Source: a virus
Length of the DNA stretch: 32,573 nt
Virus record (IMG/VR): IMGVR_UViG_3300037245_000905
Coordinates: 1 to 32,573 of that record
Direction: 5' to 3' (one strand)
Below are positions 17,723 through 24,981 of the stretch, piece by piece. Under the pieces are notes generated by a model that did not search any database, had not been told where the DNA came from, and saw only the letters and a list, made by a program, of their open reading frames with translations. The translations under genes and the position numbers were made by a program. Each line of letters opens with the position of its first letter. Within the stretch, counting starts at the first letter, position 1.

Positions 17723-17959
17723 TTACAAAACAGAATCCACAACGCACATAGCTACTACCGGCTGACTACTTCCACCGATGAGGTCTCCATTTCCCCACAG
17801 TGCCTGACCAGCCCGCTTACCGCCTCTCGCCTTGTTATCAAGGACATCATACAGTCTCACGTTCAGCATATCAGGAGCAGTAGCAAATGGCTGTTTTGAA
17901 GTCGCCAAGCCTTTGTTAACACCGAGCAAAGGAAACGTAATATTCTTAGGTTTACCCAT
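17723..17959 (-). CDS. N-terminal fragment of a tail hub protein, 78 residues
   Basis: MGKPKNITFPLLGVNKGLAT and the following KQPFATAPDMLNVRLYDVLD plus GGKRAGQ resemble the conserved N-terminus of podoviral hub/stabilisation proteins (pattern GGV...QP..T.PDALNVR...GR.RGG.RPG). In relatives this would be followed directly by the propeller-like body; here it stops after VVDSVL and the body is found 0.9 kb further at 15216-16853. It may be a functional split subunit or a remnant after cassette insertion. The start uses GAGG within the last codons of the upstream gene, overlapping its stop as TAATG. Confidence 0.65.
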   Translation of the reverse strand: MGKPKNITFPLLGVNKGLATSKQPFATAPDMLNVRLYDVLDNKARGGKRAGQALWGNGDLIGGSSQPVVAMCVVDSVL

Positions 17960-17973
17960 TATACATCCTCGTA
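17957..17973. repeat. Gene-boundary repeat, copy 2
   Basis: CATTATACATCCTCGTA, the same arrangement as copy 1 at 16851-16867: end of one reading frame (Tyr-Glu-Asp-Val, stop), ribosome binding site GAGG, and start codon of the next gene, all in 17 bases. Confidence 0.75.
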
Positions 17974-18813
17974 AAATATTTTGTTCTGTGCAGCAGCTAT
18001 CAACCTACGTACTGTTAGCTGGTTGTTCTCTCCTGTTGGTACAGGGTTCCCGGCTTTAAGCCGTGTTGAAACTGTCGGCGGGTAGAAAGGTACGGTAGTA
18101 AAACTCCATATCACAGAGTCAAACAGACCGCCACCCACTCTGGCTGCTTGAACTTGCCAGTAGTATGTAGTATTATATTCCAACCCGTACAAAACTTTTA
18201 TGTTAAGACTCGTCCTAAACCCTTGCAATAAATCGTCATCGGTAAAATTCGAGTCATCTTTTCTTAGGTAAATGAAAAAGAAATCGCCGTCTTCCTCTCC
18301 GCCGTTTACAGTCCATGACAGTGTAGGGTCCATCCTTACATCTATAGCACCGTTATCTGGAGACGAAAGTAGTACCTGTCCGTCAGGTACCAAAGTCGTG
18401 AACGTAAACTCTGGGGAGTCATAGCTCCTTGTTACCATCCCAAACGTATCCGTGTTATGAGTTACGTTTATCCTTATCTTCCACGTATGCTCCGTTCCGC
18501 CAGCTAAGTCAGAATTTATAGGCACGATAGTCCTTACCGACCACGGAAGGGGCTGGGACACTACTATGGTCCCATCATCTATAGCTGGAGACTCGATAAG
18601 CTGGGCCGAGTTTACAGTAACTGGCTGAACATGTGCCGTTCTCCACTCCGCACCGCCGCCCGCATCGTAATATTCGTTTATAGTTGCGAGGGCTGATAGC
18701 TGAGATAATGCCACTTCTATTTCTGTAGCGTTATCTTCTGGGGAGATGGAAAAATTATACGGAGGTATTTCTACATCTGGCTGCCCCCAAGCTGTATCAC
18801 CTATACTAGCCAT
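17959..18813 (-). CDS. Fibronectin-III-like protein with hub-derived C-terminal peptide
   Basis: 284 residues. The first half is a degenerate beta-sandwich (EHTWKIRINVTHN, YDSPEFTFTTL). The second half is a clear fibronectin-III-like domain: SSPDNGAIDVRMDPTLSWTV, then YNTTYYWQVQAARVGG and VIWSFTTV. The chain ends with VRRLIAAAQNKIFYEDV, related to the hub N-terminal peptide. GGAG lies about eight bases before the start, and a Rho-independent terminator lies just upstream. Likely a virion surface decoration. Confidence 0.7.
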   Translation of the reverse strand: MASIGDTAWGQPDVEIPPYNFSISPEDNATEIEVALSQLSALATINEYYDAGGGAEWRTAHVQPVTVNSAQLIESPAIDDGTIVVSQPLPWSVRTIVPINSDLAGGTEHTWKIRINVTHNTDTFGMVTRSYDSPEFTFTTLVPDGQVLLSSPDNGAIDVRMDPTLSWTVNGGEEDGDFFFIYLRKDDSNFTDDDLLQGFRTSLNIKVLYGLEYNTTYYWQVQAARVGGGLFDSVIWSFTTVPFYPPTVSTRLKAGNPVPTGENNQLTVRRLIAAAQNKIFYEDV

Positions 18814-18830
18814 TGTAACATCTCCCGGTC

Positions 18831-18860
18831 AAAAAATAGGGTAGAGGTTTCCCCCTACCC
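18831..18860 (-). terminator. Rho-independent terminator
   Basis: On the - strand RNA GGGTAGGGG pairs with CCTCTACCC over nine pairs (one G-T) around a GAAA tetraloop, followed by TATTTTTTG. A textbook intrinsic terminator directly after the 190-residue gene. It separates head/adaptor expression from the fibronectin-hub-fiber block. Confidence 0.85.
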
Positions 18861-18869
18861 ATTACTTAC

Positions 18870-19442
18870 TTATCTTTCATCGCCTTCATTGTAAACCAGA
18901 TCGGATCGGTAAATAACCTCGATCTCGTACACATTCAAAGCATCCGTGGTGTGGGCACTAGATGCGAAGATAAGCGTAACCGCGTCTCCTGCCTCCATGC
19001 CCAGATCGCTGGCGTCTATCTCCACCCAGTCTGCTATATCTGTGTTACTGTTTACCGCATCCGAGATAGTCGGATCAAGGTCAGACGACAAAGCTGCTCC
19101 AGCACGTTTCCGATACATGGTCGCATCGATCGTCGGTGTGTTCGTATCTCCTGCGGAGTTCGCAAGAAAACGAATGAGCAGTTCGTCGTTGCTCTTGTCG
19201 TAGTCTCTCGGAATCTTAAAGGTAAGTGTTCCAAGAGCAGTTTGGCTAGAGGGCAAGACCACTCCTTCATAGCTCGTCTCTAAAGACGCATAATTAGGAT
19301 TGCCGCTACCGGACAACAGTGGTGCCCCGTCAGCAAGACGCAACTGGTTAATACCAAGCCCGGCAATCTCTCGCTTGAACCCAAATCCAGTAATCGTACC
19401 TTCCAGCCTTTTCAAAAATGTTCCAGCATTCAAACCACTCAT
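18870..19442 (-). CDS. Beta-rich structural protein, 190 residues
   Basis: GAGGTGG lies just upstream of the ATG. Strand-rich sequence with QTALGTLTFKIPRDYDKSND, LLIRFLANSAGDTNTPTIDA and a C-terminal VTLIFASSAHTTDALNVYEI. The pattern resembles a single jelly-roll or tail-decoration domain. It sits between the adaptor and the terminator before the tail block, so a virion role is likely. Family not recognised. Confidence 0.62.
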   Translation of the reverse strand: MSGLNAGTFLKRLEGTITGFGFKREIAGLGINQLRLADGAPLLSGSGNPNYASLETSYEGVVLPSSQTALGTLTFKIPRDYDKSNDELLIRFLANSAGDTNTPTIDATMYRKRAGAALSSDLDPTISDAVNSNTDIADWVEIDASDLGMEAGDAVTLIFASSAHTTDALNVYEIEVIYRSDLVYNEGDER

Positions 19443-19511
19443 ACTTCCACCTCTTTCTCCCGGTACCCCGGAACCTTCTATAAGTTACAGTCGGTACGCC
19501 CGACCACATTT

Positions 19512-20750
19512 TTACAAATCGTGATCCGTTGTCACGTTAAGCCATGTCCTGTGATTCATGTGCCTCCTTGTACGTCTTCCATATCCATACTTCCCAACCA
19601 ACCTACGCGGGCGTGACAAGTTATCGAGTTTGTGTGCAAAGGGTAGGTGAACTTTGTAGAACAGTTCTACCGAACCTTCATTTATTTCTTCGATCTGTTT
19701 CTCGGCTTCAGCATAACATGCCGCCATGATACAGTCGTCGAACTTAACACCAGCAGGATGAAAGTTAGCTGCCGGTTCAACATAGTACACCGTAGTTGTA
19801 TCAGGTGTTGTCCCGCCTGACAGGGCCGTGAAAGTAAACGTCCCACTTGACTCAGTGTAATCGGTAATTGTGGCCGTCTGACCTAAACCAGTTCCACCTG
19901 TCACAGTGAGGACCCACGTATTAAAGTAGTCGTCAGCCTCCAGTCTGTCAGAGTCCACGAGTGTAGTAGGTGATCCGCCAGTAGCTATACCAGTTTCACA
20001 TTTCATCGCGTTGAAATGCGATGTATACGGGAACAGCAATGTATCGGCAGCTACAGGAGCAGGATCAACTTTTAGCTCCCACCGTCTGCCACCGAGTACA
20101 CCCGCTGACGGCGTATAAGGTACATACGCTGCTCTTAAAGGATAGCCGACAGTAACCCAGTTCGCTCTTAGCATACGAATTGTTGACTCATCTACCCACA
20201 TGATTTGCGATCCGTGGTTAGTGGCAGTAGCATAACTAATCGGGCCATCAACCTGACCGCTGAAATCTTCAGGTAACAAGTTAACTTTCTCGACGCGGTA
20301 GACCGATGTAGTGTCCGGGGTAGAGCCACCTGACAAAGCGGCGAAAGAAAAAGTTCCGCTTGCACTTACATAGTCAGTAACAACGGCTGATTCACCCTTG
20401 CCTTCTCCACCTATCACGATCATAATCCAGTCATTGAAGTAATCGTTAGCTTCCGTTCTACCAGAGTCTACAAGTGTGGTCGATGATCCACCAGTTGCCG
20501 TTCCACTTGCTGTAACGGCCAGAAGTATGCTGGCTATACGTTCTTTCCATTTCCATCCGCGAGGCGGAGGACTTGCATCGAATAAGCGAAACGCATCATT
20601 TACAATCCGTCTGCACTTATCCAAGTTGAAAGCGTCTACAGGCACAACGGGTTTCCCTTGCCCTGTACTTCCATAGTATGCCATGCCCGCTTTCTCTGCT
20701 ACTCGTAACAGCATGTCATAAAAAGTAATAACGCTCGTAGGCTCTGACAT
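19512..20750 (-). CDS. Head-tail adaptor with two inserted repeat domains
   Basis: The helical frame (NLDKCRRIVNDAFRLFDASP at about 42-61; FDDCIMAACYAEAEKQIEEI near 338; RPRRLVGKYGYG near the end) matches podoviral tail tubular A/gp4-like adaptors that sit under the portal. Residues 83-154 and 254-325 are two copies of one 72-residue beta domain (GxATGGSxTTLVDS ... ALSGGxTPDTTxVYxVE), about two-thirds identical by direct comparison. Both look like insertions in adaptor loops, so they would display on the outside of the tail. GAGGGG lies before the start and overlaps the upstream stop. Confidence 0.78.
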   Translation of the reverse strand: MSEPTSVITFYDMLLRVAEKAGMAYYGSTGQGKPVVPVDAFNLDKCRRIVNDAFRLFDASPPPRGWKWKERIASILLAVTASGTATGGSSTTLVDSGRTEANDYFNDWIMIVIGGEGKGESAVVTDYVSASGTFSFAALSGGSTPDTTSVYRVEKVNLLPEDFSGQVDGPISYATATNHGSQIMWVDESTIRMLRANWVTVGYPLRAAYVPYTPSAGVLGGRRWELKVDPAPVAADTLLFPYTSHFNAMKCETGIATGGSPTTLVDSDRLEADDYFNTWVLTVTGGTGLGQTATITDYTESSGTFTFTALSGGTTPDTTTVYYVEPAANFHPAGVKFDDCIMAACYAEAEKQIEEINEGSVELFYKVHLPFAHKLDNLSRPRRLVGKYGYGRRTRRHMNHRTWLNVTTDHDL

Positions 20751-20753
20751 CGT

Positions 20754-21134
20754 TTACCCCTCTGTTTCTTTCATGTTAATGACGCGGCAAATCGCTTCTT
20801 CGTGCAGTATCCCGCCGAGTTGTGCCCGGCCTTCAGCGGTCATGGCGATAAGCTTATTAGTAGCTTCTTTAAGGATTCGTGCTTCACGTTCATCGAGTGT
20901 GATGGTACTGTCACCCGTATAGTCCCTAAAATGCTTGGCGAGTATAACGGCTTCTGCAATATCTTCGCCGCTTCTAAAGATACCCATTGTGCGAAGCCAC
21001 ACAGAAAGATTTTTTGCAAGCGGGTATTCCTCTTCTTTCATCTCGATCCCGATTGACTTATCATCTTTGACTACCTGTCTAGGTGCTTCAATAGAATACT
21101 TACTTAAATCCAATAAAAATCTTTTCGTCCTCAT
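20754..21134 (-). CDS. Hypothetical small head-region protein, 126 residues
   Basis: Starts MRTKRFLLDLSKYSIEAPRQ. A strand-rich N-terminus is followed by helices (EDIAEAVILAKHFRD, DEREARILKEATNKLIAM). The layout recalls small phage proteins coded between capsid and adaptor genes, but I cannot name it. The ribosome binding site GAGG lies in a sequence that can pair with an upstream complementary stretch (see 21146-21192). Confidence 0.6.
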   Translation of the reverse strand: MRTKRFLLDLSKYSIEAPRQVVKDDKSIGIEMKEEEYPLAKNLSVWLRTMGIFRSGEDIAEAVILAKHFRDYTGDSTITLDEREARILKEATNKLIAMTAEGRAQLGGILHEEAICRVINMKETEG

Positions 21135-21144
21135 AATTTCATTT

Positions 21145-21158
21145 CCTCAACAAGTTAA
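21145..21158 (-). promoter_or_regulatory. Leader box (TTAACTTGTTGAGG)
   Basis: A copy of the leader motif shared with other late genes here; it contains the GAGG ribosome binding site of the gene starting at 21134. Confidence 0.5.
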
Positions 21159-21192
21159 GATAAAGACCCGGCCCGCTTCGTCCCTTGTTGAG
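21146..21192 (-). other. Inverted repeat able to hide a ribosome binding site
   Basis: On the - strand RNA CTCAACAAG (from 21192-21184) is exactly complementary to CTTGTTGAG (21154-21146), which holds the ribosome binding site of the next gene. The 29 bases between can form part of another hairpin (GCTTC with GAAGC), using the first copy as its loop. The two structures compete, so this may be a switch or attenuator. Confidence 0.5.
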
Positions 21193-21251
21193 AGTGAAGC
21201 AAAGCCGAGCCATACTGTTAATTAAAAAATTTACTGTCTACTGTTTAGTGC

Positions 21252-22064
21252 TTATGGATTGATCTGCAAACAGATAACAGTAGAACCGTTATTAGCGGCG
21301 TTGTTATCCACGATGAACCCAGCCCTTTGACCGTTCAGGTACGTAGCATCAGTCGTGCCCTTATGCTGCAAGGAGCCATCTTCTTTGAAAACTACGTCCC
21401 GCTGCTTTGTTGACTTACCGACTTCATTCTGCGGTGCTATCCACAGACTGCCCCATGTCTGCACCCAAAAATACATATCAGAAGCGGACACATACACAGC
21501 GGGAACCCCAGCGTAGGATTTCGACTGCGAAGACGCATCATACTTGAGGTTACTGTACGGAGAAGGCATACAGAATGCGTAGCTCGCCGTCGATACAGCC
21601 GCCGTAAGCCCGGCATCGAGGTAGATCGTAATCTCGTCGGATACCCCACCAGCAGTATTCCCAATTATACCTCTCTGTTGAAGAGCAGAATCATCGGAGC
21701 CAGTAAGCAGCTTAAAGAGGATCGTGCCACCCTTTAGGCCGTCCTTAGTCTGTGCCACTGTGCCTTGATTAGTCATAACAACCGACCTATCACCGATAAC
21801 GGCAGCGGCAGCTAAAAGTGAATAGTCGATACCAGTCGCAGGGATAGCGTTCTCAAAAGTAACACCACGACCTGTCCAACACGCCCCCCCGGACTTAGCG
21901 TAGCGAAATACCCTGCCATCAGGGAGTACCATTTTATCCCCGATATCATACTTCGGGTTCTTTTCCGTAGAAGTCGTGTACAAGAAATCCCACTGCCCAG
22001 CGGTTTCGTAACTGACCTGTCCGGGACGACCGACAGTATCAGTAATTGCTTTACCCTTACCCAT
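21252..22064 (-). CDS. Capsid-associated structural protein, 270 residues
   Basis: Directly downstream of the capsid gene. MGKGKAITDTVGRPGQVSYE opens the chain, and YDIGDKMVLPDGRVFRYAKS matches a pattern I associate with head proteins adjacent to capsid genes in environmental podoviruses. The rest is beta-rich, ending GFIVDNNAANNGSTVICLQI. Likely a head decoration or minor capsid protein. GGAG lies upstream in the leader; a terminator sits between it and the capsid gene. Confidence 0.7.
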   Translation of the reverse strand: MGKGKAITDTVGRPGQVSYETAGQWDFLYTTSTEKNPKYDIGDKMVLPDGRVFRYAKSGGACWTGRGVTFENAIPATGIDYSLLAAAAVIGDRSVVMTNQGTVAQTKDGLKGGTILFKLLTGSDDSALQQRGIIGNTAGGVSDEITIYLDAGLTAAVSTASYAFCMPSPYSNLKYDASSQSKSYAGVPAVYVSASDMYFWVQTWGSLWIAPQNEVGKSTKQRDVVFKEDGSLQHKGTTDATYLNGQRAGFIVDNNAANNGSTVICLQINP

Positions 22065-22097
22065 ATTACTTTCTCCAACAATAAATAACTAACCTAG

Positions 22098-22130
22098 AAA
22101 AACTATCTGGGGGACACAATACCCCCCAGA
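22098..22130 (-). terminator. Rho-independent terminator after the capsid gene
   Basis: On the - strand TCTGGGGG pairs with CCCCCAGA over eight bases (arms 22123-22130 and 22106-22113, loop of nine) and is followed by TAGTTTTTC. It lies 17 bases past the capsid stop and probably gives partial termination. Confidence 0.8.
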
Positions 22131-22146
22131 GAAATACTGATACTAC

Positions 22147-23232
22147 TTAGGCTGCTTTATGCAACACGAAGCCAGACTCACGCCTGTTCAAGCACAGGTT
22201 ATTGTGGGCACCGTCAAGGAACACGGTGAACGTGGTGTGCTGTGTACGGTCCGTAATAGGTTCGCCCTCTTCCATCCAGTAACCGTCATGGACGTAAGGA
22301 ACAAACTTGGCGAAGTCAAGACAGTACATAGGACTGTAAGCCGCACCATTCAACTGATTGATCGGAACAACTGGAAGCCGGTTGACGTAGACCAAACCAG
22401 TGTCGTCCATCTTGAGATTACCCAGAATGTCCTTGCCGCTGTGCCTGTCATCACGCTGGTCGGCCAAGTCCATAAGACGCGTCACCGTGTCAAAGTCAGT
22501 GTACACACGCTTGGCACCAGAACGCTTGTCAGATGGGTCCTTGACAAACAGAGGAGCTTTGAACTTGGTGTACATGAATGCAAGACGGAAGGACCGCAGC
22601 AAAGTATTATCCACGTTTGCATACAGAGCAGCGTAGTTACGCCACTTGGTCTCAGAAGCAGCATCGATGCCCGCACAAAGAGTCCCGGTACTTGCGTCCT
22701 GATAATCAATAGTAGCACCAACGAAACCGCTGGAGGAATTAACCGATCCAGCCGCGTTCTTGATGTTCATGTAGTACGGAACACCGTTGGGGTACAGATC
22801 ATCAGAAGCACTCGTGGGTGTCTTCCACGCACGATCTTCGATGAGGTTAGCCAAAGCCCAGAGACCGTCAACACGCCTGACTTTCATCAGACTGATGAAG
22901 CCCTTAGCAGAGTTCTTCTGCTGAAGAATTTCAAACTTCTCCCACGAATAGTTCGTTCCGATCTGAGTCCACGGAACCTTGATAGTGTGAATGACATCAC
23001 CGACTGTGGGATTGTCAGTATCAAAGGACCTACGATACCGAGCATTACCAGTGTTGTCAAGCATTACTTTACGCTCGATCTGCGTACCACCGTCAATAAC
23101 CATACGCTCCTGTTGATAAATTCGGCAGAACTCGTAATCGTTATTGTCCCAACCGACATCGAAAGTCTGGTTAGGGAGATCATTGATAGTGGTTGCGATC
23201 AAGTCAGCAAGATCAGCGTTTTTTACGCCCAT
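22147..23232 (-). CDS. Major capsid protein
   Basis: 361 residues, the length and position (after scaffold, before head-associated gene) expected for an HK97-fold coat protein. The N-terminus is helical (ADLADLIATTINDLPNQTFD), then a long extended region (VIDGGTQIERKVMLDNTGNA), a central domain with TKWRNYAALYANV, and a strand-rich end (THTTFTVFLDGAHNN-type segment). GAGAGG, overlapping the scaffold stop, lies seven bases upstream. The call rests on synteny and overall pattern more than on any single motif. Confidence 0.8.
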   Translation of the reverse strand: MGVKNADLADLIATTINDLPNQTFDVGWDNNDYEFCRIYQQERMVIDGGTQIERKVMLDNTGNARYRRSFDTDNPTVGDVIHTIKVPWTQIGTNYSWEKFEILQQKNSAKGFISLMKVRRVDGLWALANLIEDRAWKTPTSASDDLYPNGVPYYMNIKNAAGSVNSSSGFVGATIDYQDASTGTLCAGIDAASETKWRNYAALYANVDNTLLRSFRLAFMYTKFKAPLFVKDPSDKRSGAKRVYTDFDTVTRLMDLADQRDDRHSGKDILGNLKMDDTGLVYVNRLPVVPINQLNGAAYSPMYCLDFAKFVPYVHDGYWMEEGEPITDRTQHTTFTVFLDGAHNNLCLNRRESGFVLHKAA

Positions 23233-23243
23233 TGTTTATCCTC

Positions 23244-24278
23244 TCAAAATATTGCTTTTAGTTTAGCAGATGTAGCAGCTATTAACTGCTTCTCTGACTT
23301 CTTAGCACCCTTTTCGGGCACTACCTTTTTACTCTTCGCCGGTTTGAGCGTGACACCTTTTGCACGCTTCACAACTTTGGACTTTAACTCATTACGCAAA
23401 GCCTCTGTCCGATACTTCTCACTAACCGACAAGTGAGCCTTCTCCATTGCATCTTCCGGTGTGATCTCACGACCTTGTTTTTCACTGCCAGCGATAATCC
23501 TATCGGCCATCTCTAACATGGCCCATCGATTATTCATCTGTTCGACAGTAAGTTTATTAGCCACCTTGCCCTCACCGTAAAAATCAGCATACGACTTCAT
23601 AGCTGGATCGGTAAAAAACTTATCGACCGTGGCTTGAACCGCAGAGTCAGGCTCAGGTGCTACTACTTTTTCCTGAACCTTTGTAGCCTCTGCCAGTTTA
23701 ACCTGCATACCCTCGAAAGCTTTTACCATTGTGCTATCCGCACCGTACTCTTCCTTCAGGGCGGCGAGGGTGGTGTCCTCTTCCGTGGTCTCTGTAGCTT
23801 TCCCTTTGCCAGATTCCGCCACGGTCTTAACCTCTGGCTCAACTCTACCCAGTCGGGCGAACTCAGCACTCAGTTTGTTAGTGGACTCGTGAATCTTTGC
23901 AAAGGTCTTCATCGCTACTTCCGGTGATGCCTCGAAGAAATCCTTTACCTCTTTCTCATCCCATCCTTGGTGAACTGCCGCCCGCATGTATGCTTCAGGC
24001 AATTCGGTCCCGCCGTCTTCTTCAACAGTTTCTTCCTCAGAGGTAGATTCTTCCTCGTCGTCATCCTCGTCTGCCTGTTCTTCTTCCTCTTCTTCCTCTT
24101 CTTCGTCAGGGGTAGACTTAGATTCTTCTTCGGCCTCTTCTGTCTGGTCGTCGTCTTCTTCTTCGTCGTCGTCCTCTACGGCATCACCGTTAAGGGCGTC
24201 GAGACGAGCCTGTGTCGCTTCAACGAGTTCACCTTCGGACTCTTGAAGCTCTTCTTCTGTTGTTCCTTCTTTTGCCAT
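23244..24278 (-). CDS. Scaffolding protein
   Basis: 344 residues. Residues about 36-92 are almost wholly Asp/Glu (runs such as DDEEEDDDQTEEAEEE), then helices (MRAAVHQGWDEKEVKDFFEA) and a basic Lys/Ala-rich C-terminus (VVKRAKGVTLKPAKSKKVV). An acidic helical protein with a basic end just upstream of the capsid gene is the usual scaffold profile: it nucleates procapsid assembly, with the basic end likely binding coat protein. GAGAGG precedes the start within the leader motif. Confidence 0.8.
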   Translation of the reverse strand: MAKEGTTEEELQESEGELVEATQARLDALNGDAVEDDDEEEDDDQTEEAEEESKSTPDEEEEEEEEEQADEDDDEEESTSEEETVEEDGGTELPEAYMRAAVHQGWDEKEVKDFFEASPEVAMKTFAKIHESTNKLSAEFARLGRVEPEVKTVAESGKGKATETTEEDTTLAALKEEYGADSTMVKAFEGMQVKLAEATKVQEKVVAPEPDSAVQATVDKFFTDPAMKSYADFYGEGKVANKLTVEQMNNRWAMLEMADRIIAGSEKQGREITPEDAMEKAHLSVSEKYRTEALRNELKSKVVKRAKGVTLKPAKSKKVVPEKGAKKSEKQLIAATSAKLKAIF

Positions 24279-24287
24279 ACTGTGTTA

Positions 24288-24303
24288 CCTCTCAATAGGG
24301 TTA
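24288..24303 (-). promoter_or_regulatory. Leader box (TAACCCTATTGAGAGG)
   Basis: Shared leader motif before the scaffold start. It contains the GAGAGG ribosome binding site, nine bases from the ATG. Confidence 0.5.
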
Positions 24304-24304
24304 G

Positions 24305-24320
24305 GAGTGGTTCGCCACTC
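24305..24320 (-). other. Perfect leader hairpin before the scaffold gene
   Basis: GAGTGG and CCACTC form a six-pair stem around a four-base loop. No T run follows, so it is more likely an mRNA stabiliser or processing structure than a terminator. Next to it, TACTAATTAGTA (24326-24337) is a perfect palindrome. Confidence 0.55.
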
Positions 24321-24337
24321 GTAGCTACTAATTAGTA

Positions 24338-24697
24338 CTAGGCGATTCTCTCGCCCTTTTTCTTGATCTTCTGTGGGTGCTTCACAAACCCAGTTTTCTT
24401 CAGGTAGTCACTCTGCTGCTTCACAGAATTAAAACCTATCCGTCCATCGGGTAGTACATCTACACCCGGAAAGAGTTTTCTGTGTGCCTTTGTCTGACAC
24501 GGATTTATCGCCAATGACGCAGACGTGTGGCTGTAATCACCATCAGCTATACCCGACTCATTACGAGTGTAGACATAGTAAATAGGCTCGCCACAATCCT
24601 CGCACATCTCCCAGTCATCAGCACTCACCCTTTCGACTTTTACTATCGGCCCATGCTCTTCTTCCTTGTAGCATTTTAGGCAGGCTTCAATAAACAT
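24338..24697 (-). CDS. Zinc-ribbon protein between portal and scaffold
   Basis: 119 residues with two Cys pairs, CLKC at about 7-10 and CEDC near 32-35, followed by GEPIYY: a zinc-ribbon arrangement. The C-terminus (FNSVKQQSDYLKKTGFVKHP) resembles the tails of FmdB-like zinc-ribbon proteins in phage structural clusters. Role unknown; may assist assembly. It has a strong leader (GAGAGGG) in the shared box. Confidence 0.68.
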   Translation of the reverse strand: MFIEACLKCYKEEEHGPIVKVERVSADDWEMCEDCGEPIYYVYTRNESGIADGDYSHTSASLAINPCQTKAHRKLFPGVDVLPDGRIGFNSVKQQSDYLKKTGFVKHPQKIKKKGERIA

Positions 24698-24702
24698 AAT
24701 TT

Positions 24703-24715
24703 CCCTCTCAACAAG
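24703..24715 (-). promoter_or_regulatory. Leader box (CTTGTTGAGAGGG)
   Basis: Shared leader motif containing the GAGAGGG ribosome binding site of the zinc-ribbon gene. Confidence 0.5.
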
Positions 24716-24720
24716 AATTT

Positions 24721-24981
24721 TTATTTCTTTTTCTTCCTACGCTTCTCTGCTTCTCTCTCAGCGTCAGTCTTGAATTTAGTCCCTGCCTTTTTGAGTTCAG
24801 CCTTAGTGCCCTTGGTCCTCGCGGTCTCAAAGTGTTTCTTTACTTTACCCTTGAGTTTTGACACCCAGCTTTTCTTTTCTTTCTTCTTGGGTGCAGCTTT
24901 CTTCTTGGCTGACTTCGCATGACTGGCGGCTATCCTAACCGCTTTCTTCATTTCTTCCTTTGACATTTTCTTCTTCGGCAT
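24721..24981 (-). CDS. Lysine-rich basic protein, 86 residues
   Basis: Roughly a third of residues are Lys (for example KKKAAPKKKEKKSW and the terminal EKRRKKKK), with a few helix-forming Ala/Glu segments. Such proteins bind nucleic acid by charge; between portal and zinc-ribbon genes, a packaged DNA-condensing protein or a scaffold partner (the scaffold has a strongly acidic region) is plausible. AGGAG lies seven bases before the start, which overlaps the portal stop as TAATG. Confidence 0.65.
   Translation of the reverse strand: MPKKKMSKEEMKKAVRIAASHAKSAKKKAAPKKKEKKSWVSKLKGKVKKHFETARTKGTKAELKKAGTKFKTDAEREAEKRRKKKK

Noticed and set aside
19470-19511. GTCGG/CCGAC hairpin after the 190-residue gene's leader as a terminator
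   Set aside because: The T run follows only on the strand opposite to transcription, so it cannot end the late transcripts.
22159-23436. 425-residue open frame on the + strand opposite the capsid gene
   Set aside because: It lies fully antisense to the capsid gene and into the scaffold end, has no plausible domain, and the - strand frame has the better ribosome binding site and synteny. It is most likely an effect of codon bias.
24040-24180. Repetitive TTC/TCC-rich stretch that looks like a microsatellite
   Set aside because: It is the acidic Asp/Glu region of the scaffold read on the other strand; repetition follows from the protein sequence.
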